Below the pieces are notes generated by a model that was not told the DNA's origin, did not search any database, and saw nothing but the letters and a program-made list of their open reading frames with translations. From Chitinimonas_A lacunae (lineage in GTDB: Bacteria > Pseudomonadota > Gammaproteobacteria > Burkholderiales > Chitinimonadaceae), in assembly GCF_042650885.1 (NCBI RefSeq), contig NZ_JBHSBU010000001.1, forward strand, positions 1,736,001 to 1,800,000: DNA of 64,000 nt. Direction: 5' to 3'. The position numbers and the translations under genes were made by a program. Positions within the stretch are counted from its first letter, which is position 1. Each line of letters begins with the position of its first letter. This document shows, piece by piece, positions 9,198-17,267 of the stretch.

Positions 9198-10564
9198 GAT
9201 GCGCTCAGCTCGATCCGTTGCAGATAGTCGGGCACGCTGGCCGACCAGTGCAGTTCGTTGCCGATCCGGCGGCGCAGCGTATCGGCGGCGTCGGGCTCGC
9301 CATGGACCACAAAGGTATGGCAAGGCGCTCGCTCGAAGCCGCGCAGCCAGTCGAGCGTCTCGTCGGCGTCGGCATGGGCCGAGAAATTGGGCACGCTCTC
9401 GACCCGGGCCCGGATCGGCACTTCTTCGCCATAGATCCGCACGGTCCGCGCCCCGCCCAGCATGGCCGCACCCCGGGTACCACCCGCTTGAAAGCCCGAG
9501 AAAACGATGGCATTGCGCGGATCGGGCGCAAAGGCGCGGATATGGTGGAGCACCCGCCCTCCGGTCGCCATCCCGCTGGCAGACAGGATGATCATCGGCC
9601 CGTGCCGGGCGTTGAGTGCCTTGGACTCCTCGACCGATTGCACCACCGTGGCAACCCGGCACATGGCGGTGCATTCCTCCCGGCTCAGCCGGTGCTCGCC
9701 CTGATGGCGCAGAAAGATCGTGGTGGCATCGACCGCCATCGGACTGTTGAGAAACACCGGCACCCGCGGAATCTCACCGGCCTCCTGCAAGCGATACAGC
9801 AGATAGAGCAGGCTCTGCGCCCGTCCCACGGCAAAGGTCGGGATCACCACCACGCCCTGGTGGGCCACGGTATTGCGGATGATCTCGCCCAGCCGCACCC
9901 GGGGGTCTTCGGCCGCATGCTGCCGGTCGCCATAGGTCGATTCGACCAGCAGCCAGTCGGCTTCGCGCACCAGCGCCGGCGGCTTCATGATCAAGTCGTT
10001 GGGCCGGCCCAGATCGCCGGAGAACACGATCGTCTGCCCTTCGGCACGGATTTCCACGCTTGCCGCACCGAGGATATGGCCGGCCGGTCGAAAACGCAGC
10101 GTCACGCCAGGACCCAGTGCCATTTCCTGCTCAAACGGCAATGGCCGCAATGCGCCAAGACAGCGTTCGGCGTCACGTTCGGTATAAAGCGGCAAGGCCG
10201 GGCTGTGTTTGGAGCTATGGCGCAGATTGGCCCAATTGGCCTCTTCCTCGAGCAGATGGCCGCTGTCGGGCAACAGGATGCTGCACAGATCGCGGGTGGC
10301 CTCGGTGCAGTACACCGGCCCGCGGAAACCCTCGCGCACCAGCAGCGGCAGATAACCGCTGTGATCGAGATGGGCATGGCTCAGCACCACTGCGTCGATC
10401 TCGGCCGGATCGCACGGCAAGGGTGCCCAGTTGCGCAGCCGCAGTTGCTTCCAACCTTGAAACAGACCGCAATCGACCAGCAGCCGCAGGCCGCCCACCT
10501 CAAGCAGATATTTCGACCCCGTCACCGTATTGGTGCCGCCCAGAAAGCTGAGGTGGATAGCCAT
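9194..10564 (-). CDS. MBL-fold beta-CASP nuclease
   Basis: A 456-residue metallo-beta-lactamase-fold protein of the beta-CASP RNase/exonuclease group (CPSF73/YSH1-like). The zinc motif HAHLDHSG is at about residues 63-70, followed by GHILGAASVEI, FSGDLGRPND, the beta-CASP block VVIPTFAVGRAQ, ILSASGMATGGR, and the late histidines in FSAHADADE and VVHGEPDAA. It probably cleaves RNA in the cytoplasm. It is the first gene of the operon that continues with the phosphorylase, PRPP-synthetase and phosphoketolase genes, each joined by a start/stop overlap. Base supply from RNA decay would fit the nucleotide phosphorylase, but that link is inference. Confidence 0.9.
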   Translation of the reverse strand: MAIHLSFLGGTNTVTGSKYLLEVGGLRLLVDCGLFQGWKQLRLRNWAPLPCDPAEIDAVVLSHAHLDHSGYLPLLVREGFRGPVYCTEATRDLCSILLPDSGHLLEEEANWANLRHSSKHSPALPLYTERDAERCLGALRPLPFEQEMALGPGVTLRFRPAGHILGAASVEIRAEGQTIVFSGDLGRPNDLIMKPPALVREADWLLVESTYGDRQHAAEDPRVRLGEIIRNTVAHQGVVVIPTFAVGRAQSLLYLLYRLQEAGEIPRVPVFLNSPMAVDATTIFLRHQGEHRLSREECTAMCRVATVVQSVEESKALNARHGPMIILSASGMATGGRVLHHIRAFAPDPRNAIVFSGFQAGGTRGAAMLGGARTVRIYGEEVPIRARVESVPNFSAHADADETLDWLRGFERAPCHTFVVHGEPDAADTLRRRIGNELHWSASVPDYLQRIELSAS

Positions 10565-10724
10565 AAATCCTCCAGAAGCATGCAGGTAAGCATTCGGCGA
10601 GAGCCAGCCCGGTATGGCCCTCTGCTAAGCAGGCTACGCCTGTGTCTAAAGGTAATATTGACCAGAATCAAACCGTAACCAGCATCAACCTTGGCCTGTT
10701 TGCGGTCGCCTAAAGCTGGACGAT

Positions 10725-10767
10725 AAAAAGCAAAATATCCTGCAAAAACATTTGCAAGATATTTTGC
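10725..10767 (-). terminator. Terminator of the hsp20 operon
   Basis: A long hairpin pairs GCAAAATATC-c-TGCAAA (10730-10746) with TTTGCA-a-GATATTTTGC (10751-10767), followed on the minus strand by five T (10725-10729). It lies 60 nt past the stop of the last hsp20 gene and upstream of the MBL operon promoter region. Confidence 0.82.
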
Positions 10768-10827
10768 TTTATCTAGAAGAAAATTAATGAAAAGCGCAGT
10801 TCAGTCAGTGAGACCTGCCGAACCGTG

Positions 10828-11331
10828 TCAGTCAGGACTGATCTGGATCGAACGTGGTTTTTCGCGCTGGGTCTTGGGCAGGTCAACCCGCAGTACCCCG
10901 TTCCGGTAAGAAGCATTGGCCTGCTCGGCCAATACCGGCGCCGGCAAGGGCACCACGCGGCGGAAGCTGCCATAGGCGCATTGCAGCATACGCCAGCGGC
11001 CGTTATCGCTTTCACGCTGGAAGCGTTTCTCGCCGCTGATCACCAGCTTGTCGCCCTCGATATCGATCTGGATATCCTGCTTGTCCATCCCGGGCAGTTC
11101 GAGCCGTACCACCACGCGCTTGTCGTCCTCGAACACATCGCCGCCCAGCATCGACCAGCCGTGGACCGGCAGATAGTGGCCGTCATCGACCTCGCTGCGG
11201 TCGGGGAGCTGCGAATTCTGCGCAGGCTTGAAGTAAGTCAGTGCGCTGGTGGCCGATTTGCTCAGCTGGCGCCAGCCTTCGGTCATCGACTCCCAGAGCT
11301 GTTCGAGTCCCTGTTTGAAATCATTGGCCAT
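10828..11331 (-). CDS. Small heat-shock protein, Hsp20/alpha-crystallin family (third of three)
   Basis: A 167-residue ATP-independent holdase. Residues about 1-50 form a helical N-terminal arm (MANDFKQGLEQLWESMTEGWRQL), then the alpha-crystallin domain with VVVRLELPGMDKQDIQIDIEGDKLVISGEK, the conserved GSFRRVVPLP and NGVLRVDLPKTQ. It ends with RSIQI, close to the I-x-I tail motif. AAGGAGA lies 8 nt before the chosen ATG at 11331. It is the last gene of the minus-strand hsp20 operon, 55 nt behind its neighbour. Confidence 0.93.
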   Translation of the reverse strand: MANDFKQGLEQLWESMTEGWRQLSKSATSALTYFKPAQNSQLPDRSEVDDGHYLPVHGWSMLGGDVFEDDKRVVVRLELPGMDKQDIQIDIEGDKLVISGEKRFQRESDNGRWRMLQCAYGSFRRVVPLPAPVLAEQANASYRNGVLRVDLPKTQREKPRSIQISPD

Positions 11332-11386
11332 CTTGCTCTCCTTCAACGGGCCGCCGCGGCGGCCCGCCCGTCATGATGCCTATCGA

Positions 11387-11788
11387 CTATCTGGCCGCAC
11401 CGGCCACCTTGACCTCGATCTTGCGCGGCTGCACCTGCTCGGTCTTGGGAATGCGCAGGGTCAGCACCCCATGGTGGAACTCTGCCTGCACCTTGTCGGC
11501 GTCCAGTTCCTTCGACAGGGTGAACACCCGCTGGTAGCGCGGCAGGCTGACCTCGACATGGCTCGATTGCAGCCCTTCGGGGATTTCCAGACCGAGCTGA
11601 CCTTCGATGGTCAGGGTATTGGCCTCGATCTGTAGGCTGAGCTTATCGCGCGGCACACCGGGCAGATCGGCATAGAGGGTGATCCCTCTGCTGTCTTCGA
11701 TCACCTGGACCGGTGGAATCAGGCTGGCCTCGCTGCGGGCCTGCTCCTGGGTCTGGTTTTGACGGTTGGCGACGCTAGTGTTGTCCAT
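11387..11788 (-). CDS. Small heat-shock protein, Hsp20 family (second of three)
   Basis: A 133-residue Hsp20 with a short polar N-terminus (MDNTSVANRQNQTQEQ) followed by the alpha-crystallin domain: GITLYADLPGVPRDKLSLQIEANTLTIEG, RYQRVFTLSKELDADKV and HGVLTLRIPKTE. The C-terminal RKIEV resembles the I-x-I anchor. It resembles the Hsp20s that pair with a longer partner to make heteromeric oligomers; that pairing is suggested only by the operon. The start at 11788 has AGGAGAA 7 nt upstream. Confidence 0.93.
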   Translation of the reverse strand: MDNTSVANRQNQTQEQARSEASLIPPVQVIEDSRGITLYADLPGVPRDKLSLQIEANTLTIEGQLGLEIPEGLQSSHVEVSLPRYQRVFTLSKELDADKVQAEFHHGVLTLRIPKTEQVQPRKIEVKVAGAAR

Positions 11789-11810
11789 GATCCTGTTCTC
11801 CTTACTTACC

Positions 11811-12251
11811 TTACTGGATGCTGATACGGCGCGGCTGCGGGGCTTCTTGACGCGGTACGCGGATATGCAGCACGCCATCCTGGTAATTGGCCTGGACCGA
11901 GTTGGGGTCGATATCGTCGGGCAGGGTGACGACACGACGGAAACGGCCGCTGAAGCACTCGTCGATATGCAGCGTGGCCTTGTCCTCGGGCTTGGGCTGG
12001 GCCACCTGCCGCTCGCCGGCGATGGTCAGTACGCCTTTTTCGATCTGTACATCGAGACTGGCCGGGTCGATGCCCGGCGCGAAGGCGTAGATTTCCACCG
12101 AACGCGGGGTAGTTCCGATATTCATCGCCGGAAAGCCGCCACGGGCGATGCCCCGAATGCTGGGGGACAAGTCGTAGGAATGCTGTAGTTCGCGCTGGAG
12201 ACGGTCCAGTTCGGCAAACATATCGCGGGGGAACAGACTACGGTAGAACAT
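11811..12251 (-). CDS. Small heat-shock protein, Hsp20 family (first of three)
   Basis: A 146-residue Hsp20. The N-terminus MFYRSLFPRDMFAELDRLQRELQ is typical of class A bacterial small heat-shock proteins. The alpha-crystallin domain has VEIYAFAPGIDPASLDVQIEKGVLTIAGER, SGRFRRVVTLPDDIDP and QDGVLHIRVP, and the tail RRISI carries the I-x-I motif. The ATG at 12251 follows AAGGAGG by 8 nt. It is the promoter-proximal gene of the operon, transcribed from the minus-strand half of the divergent heat-shock promoter at 12306-12335. Confidence 0.94.
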   Translation of the reverse strand: MFYRSLFPRDMFAELDRLQRELQHSYDLSPSIRGIARGGFPAMNIGTTPRSVEIYAFAPGIDPASLDVQIEKGVLTIAGERQVAQPKPEDKATLHIDECFSGRFRRVVTLPDDIDPNSVQANYQDGVLHIRVPRQEAPQPRRISIQ

Positions 12252-12305
12252 AACGAGATCCTCCTTTTCGCACTGTGCGACCCGTAACCGGGCCGCCCAT
12301 TGCCG

Positions 12306-12335
12306 TATATCAGAGCGCTCCTCGCCAACTTCAAG
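12306..12335 (-). promoter_or_regulatory. Probable sigma32 promoter for the hsp20 operon
   Basis: Minus-strand CTTGAA (12335-12330) is a perfect sigma32 -35 core. TCTGATATA (12314-12306), 15 nt downstream, matches the AT-TA half of the CCCCATNTA -10 consensus but lacks its C run. The predicted transcript would start about 50 nt before the first hsp20 ATG. Confidence 0.6.
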
Positions 12336-12337
12336 AC

Positions 12338-12366
12338 CTTGAATTTTCGCCTTTTCACCGCATCTA
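12338..12366 (+). promoter_or_regulatory. Probable sigma32 promoter for cbpA-cbpM
   Basis: CTTGAA (12338-12343) and CCGCATCTA (12358-12366) are separated by 14 nt. This is one mismatch from the sigma32 -10 consensus CCCCATNTA, at the canonical spacing. It lies about 50 nt upstream of the cbpA start, and its -35 is almost joined head-to-head to the -35 of the hsp20 promoter. Confidence 0.72.
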
Positions 12367-12414
12367 CACGCGTAGCGCAAAAAAGCTGCAAGTGATTGAT
12401 TCTGGAGAACTTGT

Positions 12415-13344
12415 ATGCAATTTCACGACTACTATCAAACCCTGGGGGTAGCGCGCGATGCCACGGCGGAGCAGATCCGCACGGCCTTTCGCAAGCTGGC
12501 CCGCCAGTATCATCCCGATGTCTCCAAAGAAGCCGATGCCGAAGTCCGGATGAAGGAGATCAACGAGGCTTATACGGTGCTGTCCGACCCCGAGCGGCGG
12601 GCTGCCTACGACCAGTTGGGTCAGGGCTTCCAGGCCGGACAGGATTTCCGGCCGCCGCCCAATTGGGATACGGGCTTCGAGTTTTCCGGCACCGGCTTTG
12701 GGGGGCATGGGGCTGCCGATTTCAGCGATTTCTTTGCCGAGCTGTTCGGCCGGATGGGCGGCGCGCATGGTTTTCAGGGCCACGGCGCACGCCAGGGCGA
12801 AGATCACCACGCCAAGATCCAGCTCGACCTCGAAGACGCCTTTACCGGCCCTACCCGGCAGATCACCCTCAAAGTCCCGCAGACCGACCCGCAGGGCCGG
12901 GTCCGGCTGGCGCATCGGACGCTCAATGTGCGGATTCCACGCGGGGTATGCGAAGGCCAGCTGATCCGGCTCGCCGGTCAGGGCGCACCGGGGCCGGCCG
13001 GCAGGCCGGCGGGTGATCTGTTGCTCGAAGTGCATTTCAAGCCGCACCCGCGCTTTCGGGTCAGCGGCCGCGATCTGCATCTGACCTTGCCGGTGGCGCC
13101 ATGGGAGGCGGCACTGGGTGCGGTGGTCGAAGTCAGGCTGCCTGACGGCAGCGTCAAGATGCGCATTCCGGAAGGTGCGCAGAGCGGCCAGTCGTTGCGG
13201 GTACGCGGCAAGGGGATTCCGGGTAATCCAGCAGGCGATCTGCTGCTCGAACTGGCTGTCAGGCTGCCACCGGCCGACACGCCGCAGGCGCGGCAGCTGT
13301 ATGAGACGATGGCACGCGAACTGGCATTCGATCCGCGCCGCTAA
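12415..13344 (+). CDS. cbpA: DnaJ-like co-chaperone CbpA
   Basis: A 309-residue DnaJ-family protein. The J-domain (about residues 5-70) carries the HPD motif in QYHPDVSKEADAE and stimulates DnaK. A glycine/phenylalanine-rich linker (about 75-130) follows, with no zinc-finger cysteine repeats, then two C-terminal substrate-binding beta domains (ADLHLTLPVAPWEAALGA-like, PDGSVKMRIPEGAQSGQSLRVRGKG). This class B layout and the following cbpM gene identify CbpA rather than DnaJ. GGAGAA lies 8 nt before the ATG. It is probably co-transcribed with cbpM from the sigma32-like promoter at 12338. Confidence 0.93.
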   Translation: MQFHDYYQTLGVARDATAEQIRTAFRKLARQYHPDVSKEADAEVRMKEINEAYTVLSDPERRAAYDQLGQGFQAGQDFRPPPNWDTGFEFSGTGFGGHGAADFSDFFAELFGRMGGAHGFQGHGARQGEDHHAKIQLDLEDAFTGPTRQITLKVPQTDPQGRVRLAHRTLNVRIPRGVCEGQLIRLAGQGAPGPAGRPAGDLLLEVHFKPHPRFRVSGRDLHLTLPVAPWEAALGAVVEVRLPDGSVKMRIPEGAQSGQSLRVRGKGIPGNPAGDLLLELAVRLPPADTPQARQLYETMARELAFDPRR

Positions 13345-13358
13345 GGAGGGCTTGAGCG

Positions 13359-13673
13359 ATGGACAACAAGGTCTTGATCGGCAGTCTGATGGAAGAAAGC
13401 TGGCTGACACTCGAACAGATGGCAGCTATCTGTCAGGTCGAGCATGAATGGCTGTTGCGCCATATCGACGAAGGGTTATTTCCGCAAATCGAAAGCGTTG
13501 CCGGCATCTGGCGCTTCTCCAGCCCGATGGTGTCGCGGGCCCGGCGTATGCGCTGGATCGAACGAGATTTCGATGCCGTGCCGGAGTTGGCGGCCTTGGT
13601 GGCAGATTTGTTGGAGGAGATGGATACGCTGCGGAAACAGCTTGCCCAACGTTCACCCGATTGGCCGCTTTAA
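13359..13673 (+). CDS. cbpM: Chaperone modulator CbpM
   Basis: A 104-residue MerR-like winged-helix protein that in E. coli binds the CbpA J-domain and blocks its DnaK and nucleoid functions. The N-terminus has WLTLEQMAAICQVEHEWLLRHIDEGLFPQ, typical of the helix-turn-helix of CbpM, and the C-terminus is a helical coiled-coil stretch (ELAALVADLLEEMDTLRKQL). It starts 14 nt after cbpA with AAGGAGG upstream and is followed directly by a terminator. Confidence 0.92.
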   Translation: MDNKVLIGSLMEESWLTLEQMAAICQVEHEWLLRHIDEGLFPQIESVAGIWRFSSPMVSRARRMRWIERDFDAVPELAALVADLLEEMDTLRKQLAQRSPDWPL

Positions 13674-13693
13674 ACTGATTTCTGTATAGTGGC

Positions 13694-13718
13694 GCCCCGC
13701 TTTATGCGGGGCATTTTT
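13694..13718 (+). terminator. Terminator of cbpA-cbpM
   Basis: GCCCCGC (13694-13700) pairs with GCGGGGC (13706-13712) around TTTAT, followed by ATTTTT. It lies 20 nt after the cbpM stop. Confidence 0.92.
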
Positions 13719-13754
13719 ATTGATTAATCAATGCTTTCAAAAGAAGGGAATAGG

Positions 13755-14270
13755 ATGAAACAAATTAGCGGCAATCTGCTGGACCTCGCTGAAGCCGGTC
13801 AGTTCGACCTGATCGTTCATGGCTGTAACTGCTTCTGCACTATGGGGGCCGGCCTCGCCAAAACCATCAGGCAACACTATCCCGAAGCCTTCGCCGCCGA
13901 CGCAGCCACCGTGGCGGCCGACCGCAACAAACTCGGCACATACAGCATCGCCACCATTCGACGCGGCCCGGTCGAGTTCCTGATCGTCAACGCCTATACC
14001 CAGTACGACTGGCGCGGTCGCCATATCAAAGCCGACTACGATGCCATCCGCTCGGTCTTTGCCAGATTGCGCCAGACGTTTCCGGATAAACGGATCGGCT
14101 ACCCATTGATCGGCGCGGGTCTGGCGCGCGGCGATTGGAAACTTATCTCCAGCATTATCGAGGCGGAACTCGCTGGTATGGACCATGCCCTGGTCGTACT
14201 TCCCAACCAGGAGCCGCCAACAAAATTCTGTGCAATAAGCCTGACGAGACCTATACACCATGGCAAATGA
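13755..14270 (+). CDS. Macro-domain protein (ADP-ribose binding)
   Basis: A 171-residue stand-alone macro domain. GNLLDL at the start, VHGCNCFCTMGAGLAKTI (the ADP-ribose-binding N-C-x-x-x-M-G-x-G loop), LIVNAYTQYDW and YPLIGAGLARGDW (the second phosphate-binding loop) are all present. Members of this group bind or hydrolyse ADP-ribose 1-phosphate or remove ADP-ribose from proteins. The ATG at 13755 follows AAGGGAATAGG. The last 20 residues (PPTKFCAISLTRPIHHGK-like) do not resemble the usual short macro-domain end and may be a read-through tail after a small 3' frameshift. No toxin partner such as a DarT is next to it. Confidence 0.88.
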   Translation: MKQISGNLLDLAEAGQFDLIVHGCNCFCTMGAGLAKTIRQHYPEAFAADAATVAADRNKLGTYSIATIRRGPVEFLIVNAYTQYDWRGRHIKADYDAIRSVFARLRQTFPDKRIGYPLIGAGLARGDWKLISSIIEAELAGMDHALVVLPNQEPPTKFCAISLTRPIHHGK

Positions 14271-14434
14271 AGGACGCAGAAATCTGCCGAGCAATGCTTG
14301 AGCATCTTCCCTAACCCCCATTTGATTATGTAAATAAAAGTCACACAATAAGCCATAGGAAAATTGCGTTGGATCAACGCGGCTCCCGCCACCCGCTTCC
14401 AGAATGAGGCTTCACTCGGCGGAGCAAAAACATC

Positions 14435-15022
14435 ATGGGCAAGCGCATTGTGCTGATCCAGGGCCATCCTGATCTTGGTGAGCGTCATTGGTGTCATGCA
14501 CTTGAAGCGGCGTATGCCGAAGGAGCGCAGGCGGCAGGGCATGAAGTGGAGCGGATCGATATTGCCACCCTCCAGTTTCCCCTGTTGCGCAGTCAGTACG
14601 ACTGGGAGCACGGTAGCGTCCCTCCGGCGTTGGAAGAACCGCAGCGCCTTATCAAATGGGCCGAACATATTGTGATCTTCTTCCCGCTCTGGCTGGGCGA
14701 TATGCCAGCGCTGCTCAAGGGTTTTCTGGAGCAGATAGCGCGGCCGGGTTTTGCCTTCACCGGGGAAGGCAAAAATCCTTTGGCACATAAAGGACTAACC
14801 GGACGTTCCGCCCGGGTGGTGGTGACGATGGGAATGCCTGCTGCCGTCTACCGGCTATATTTCCGCGCCCATAGCGTCCGCTCGCTTGAGCGCAATATTC
14901 TGGGTTTCGTGGGCATGTCGCCGGTCAATGAGACGCTGATCGGCTCGGTCGGCAACCTCGATATGGTCGAAGCCGGCAAATGGCTGGGCCGCCTGAGAAA
15001 GCTCGGTGCGGCGGCTGAATAA
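14435..15022 (+). CDS. NAD(P)H dehydrogenase (quinone), flavodoxin-fold family
   Basis: A 195-residue flavodoxin-like oxidoreductase of the NQO1/KefF/MdaB group. VLIQGHPDLGERHWCHALEAAYAEGA is the FMN-binding N-terminal loop, IVIFFPLWLGDMPALLKGFLEQI the conserved central segment, and FTGEGKNPLAHKGLTGRSARVVVTMGMP the second flavin loop. It probably reduces quinones or electrophiles with two electrons in the cytoplasm. A weak GGAGC-like site precedes the ATG. It stands alone and ends at a strong bidirectional terminator. Confidence 0.87.
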   Translation: MGKRIVLIQGHPDLGERHWCHALEAAYAEGAQAAGHEVERIDIATLQFPLLRSQYDWEHGSVPPALEEPQRLIKWAEHIVIFFPLWLGDMPALLKGFLEQIARPGFAFTGEGKNPLAHKGLTGRSARVVVTMGMPAAVYRLYFRAHSVRSLERNILGFVGMSPVNETLIGSVGNLDMVEAGKWLGRLRKLGAAAE

Positions 15023-15195
15023 GGGACCAGGCAGGGAGTTCGTCTCCCCTGCCCCTCCGCCACCACACACTCTCTCAAGGCATTATGTATATTCCCATCA
15101 CTATATAAATTTCCAGAAATCCGAGTCATCAGGCTTCAAAATAAAAAATTCTGCAAAATAGTTTCAACATTTGCTGCGCCATATAGATAAAAATG

Positions 15196-15234
15196 AAAAA
15201 CGCCAGCATGGAAGCCTCCATAGCTGGCGTTTTT
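15196..15234. terminator. Bidirectional terminator
   Basis: AAAAACGCCAGC (15196-15207) pairs with GCTGGCGTTTTT (15223-15234), with a nested ATGGA/TCCAT helix inside. A-run and T-run flanks make it usable from both sides: the oxidoreductase gene on plus and the phoD operon on minus. Confidence 0.9.
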
Positions 15235-15275
15235 GCCGACGGCGGACATACCGGTCCACCGCGATTCCAAATCAC

Positions 15276-16601
15276 TTACTTGGGATAAGTCAGTTCAGCC
15301 CGGCTCAATGCTTTTTCCCACTTCACTTCACCGTCGGCGTTGATCACCTTGATCACCACCCGGCGCTCAGCCTTTTTGCCCTGGAACTCCAGCGAGCAGA
15401 AGCTGCGCTCGCCCGCCACCAGCGTGCCTGGCACCAGTTCCGGCTGCTGGTTGAGCTTGGGGTCGTTATGGCCGCCCGAAGTCAGCGGCGAGCAGGTCAG
15501 ATCGTAGAGCGGATAGCCGTTGCGGCGCTCGACGCGGCTCAGTTGGGCGCGATGGACATCGCCCGACATAAAGAACACGCCTTCGAGCCTGACCTTCTGC
15601 ATCCAGTCGAAGAAAGCCTCGCGCTCGGCCGGGTAGTCGTTCCAATCGTCGGCCCGCTCCTCGTTGCGCAGGAACAGGCTGCCGCCCACCACCACCTTGA
15701 AGGCCGCGGTCGAACCAAGCAGCGCGTTTTTCAGCCAGCGCATCTGTTCCGGCCCGAACATCGTCTTGTCGGGGCTGGCGGGCATGGCCGGATCGTCGCG
15801 GTAGCTGCGGTTGTCGAGCAGGAAGAAATCGACGTCGTTGAAACTAAAGGTGGTAAAGGCCCCCGGCAGCTCGGGCAGACCGAAGGACGGATTGGGCCAG
15901 TAGCGCTGCTGCAGCTTCAGGGCCTCGCCCTTGAAGACAAAGCTGCGGTTGGCGTCGTTGGGACCATAGTCATGGTCGTCCCAGATCGCCGCATGGCCCC
16001 CAACCTGGAAAATCGACTGCATATAGCCCTGGCTGCGCTCACGCTTCCAGCGGTAGGCCATGCCTTCGGGGCTCGAATAGTCGACTTCGCGGTAATAGAC
16101 ATTGTCGCCAAGCCAGAGCGTCAGATCGGGCTTTTGCTCGGCCATGCGCGGGAAGATGGTCAGATGGCGGTCGCCGTAGGGCTTGCCCGGACGGTCGAAC
16201 GGCGGCTCGTTGCCGTAATTGCACGAACCGGCCACCACCTTGAAATCGGGCGCATCACGGCGCCACTGCCACAGTTCCTGGGTGGCGAACTGCAATTCCT
16301 TGCCGACCGGCTTGCCGTCGAACAGCACCCTGTAGCCATAGCGCTCGCCCGGTTCGAGCCCGAACAGGCGAATCTTGGCGGAGAAGTCCTCGGCCGCGCC
16401 GAGGACCTGAACTTCACTGCGTCGACGGGTCTTGGGCGCCGACAGCGGCCAATACTCGACGCTGGCACGGGCGGCGCCGTCGGCTTGCAGCCACAGCGTC
16501 ACGCCACGATGCGTAGGCGGCCCGGCCATCGGCCCGGCAACCAGATCGGCGGCTGCGACACCGCCCCCCAACAGCAGGGCCAACAGGGCAGGACGCCACA
16601 T
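15276..16601 (-). CDS. phoD: PhoD-type alkaline phosphatase/phosphodiesterase
   Basis: A 441-residue exported metallophosphatase. The N-terminus MWRPALLALLLGGGVAAADL is a Sec-type signal rather than the Tat signal usual for PhoD. Metal-site motifs are GSCNYGNEP, LWLGDNVYYREVD, WDDHDYGPNDANRS and SGDVHRAQLS, all as in the Fe/Ca-dependent PhoD family. The start at 16601 is chosen because it gives the signal peptide and lies 2 nt after the exbB stop. It is the last gene of exbD-tonB-receptor-exbB-phoD, which implies hydrolysis of a phosphate ester taken up or bound by the receptor. The substrate is not visible. Confidence 0.9.
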   Translation of the reverse strand: MWRPALLALLLGGGVAAADLVAGPMAGPPTHRGVTLWLQADGAARASVEYWPLSAPKTRRRSEVQVLGAAEDFSAKIRLFGLEPGERYGYRVLFDGKPVGKELQFATQELWQWRRDAPDFKVVAGSCNYGNEPPFDRPGKPYGDRHLTIFPRMAEQKPDLTLWLGDNVYYREVDYSSPEGMAYRWKRERSQGYMQSIFQVGGHAAIWDDHDYGPNDANRSFVFKGEALKLQQRYWPNPSFGLPELPGAFTTFSFNDVDFFLLDNRSYRDDPAMPASPDKTMFGPEQMRWLKNALLGSTAAFKVVVGGSLFLRNEERADDWNDYPAEREAFFDWMQKVRLEGVFFMSGDVHRAQLSRVERRNGYPLYDLTCSPLTSGGHNDPKLNQQPELVPGTLVAGERSFCSLEFQGKKAERRVVIKVINADGEVKWEKALSRAELTYPK

Positions 16602-16603
16602 GC

Positions 16604-17212
16604 TTACTCTTCCTTGTAGTGAGTGCCGATACCGGCGCGCAGCAGCAGGATCTTGATATGGTCGTTGATGCGCTCGACCCGTTCCTGGAAGTGGTTGAAG
16701 AACACCAGACCGAACAGCGCGATCGAGATACCCAGCGCGGTCGCGAACAGCGCCGTACCGATACCCTTCGATACGCCCGACGGATCGGAAATACCGCTCG
16801 AAGCCAGCACCGCGAAGGTATCGATAATACCGAGAATGGTACCCAGCAGACCAAGCAGCGGTGCGGCGGTAACGATGGTGTCGAGCAGCCACAGACGCTG
16901 ATGGAGCTTGGCTTTCATCGCGATATAGATCGCGTCCGACATGTCTTCGAGGTCGGAACGGCGACGGAGCTGGTCTTTGGTCTCCAGCATCTGACGCAGC
17001 ACATCGACCGGAACCGAATCACGATTCACCAGTTCCTTGGGCAGCTCGCCCAGGTCGTGGATATCGTGGTGCATCACGGCTTCCAGTTCGCGCGCATGCT
17101 TCATGGTCACGAAATAGAAAATCAGCCGCTCGCCAATGACGAACACCGCCAGCGCGGCGCAGACGTACATGGCGTAGAAGGAAATATCGTGCAGGATTTT
17201 GACGCTATCCAT
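16604..17212 (-). CDS. exbB: ExbB/TolQ-family proton channel subunit
   Basis: A 202-residue inner-membrane protein with three hydrophobic segments: ISFYAMYVCAALAVFVIGERLIFYF near the N-terminus, TIVTAAPLLGLLGTILGIIDTF, and IGTALFATALGISIALFGLVFF. The last two segments carry the MotA/TolQ/ExbB signature (APLLGLLGT, ALxTTxxGxxxA-like). With ExbD it would use the proton-motive force to energise TonB. It lies between the receptor gene and phoD, separated from its partner exbD by the receptor and tonB. Confidence 0.92.
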   Translation of the reverse strand: MDSVKILHDISFYAMYVCAALAVFVIGERLIFYFVTMKHARELEAVMHHDIHDLGELPKELVNRDSVPVDVLRQMLETKDQLRRRSDLEDMSDAIYIAMKAKLHQRLWLLDTIVTAAPLLGLLGTILGIIDTFAVLASSGISDPSGVSKGIGTALFATALGISIALFGLVFFNHFQERVERINDHIKILLLRAGIGTHYKEE

Positions 17213-17267
17213 GGTCTCAGTCTCGCTGTGAGCGGCGGGGCAGCCCCCCGCCGCATCGGGTCACGCT

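Noticed and set aside
13755..14270. Macro-domain protein as a DarG-type antitoxin
   Set aside because: No DarT-like toxin gene is adjacent and the protein lacks DarG's C-terminal domain.
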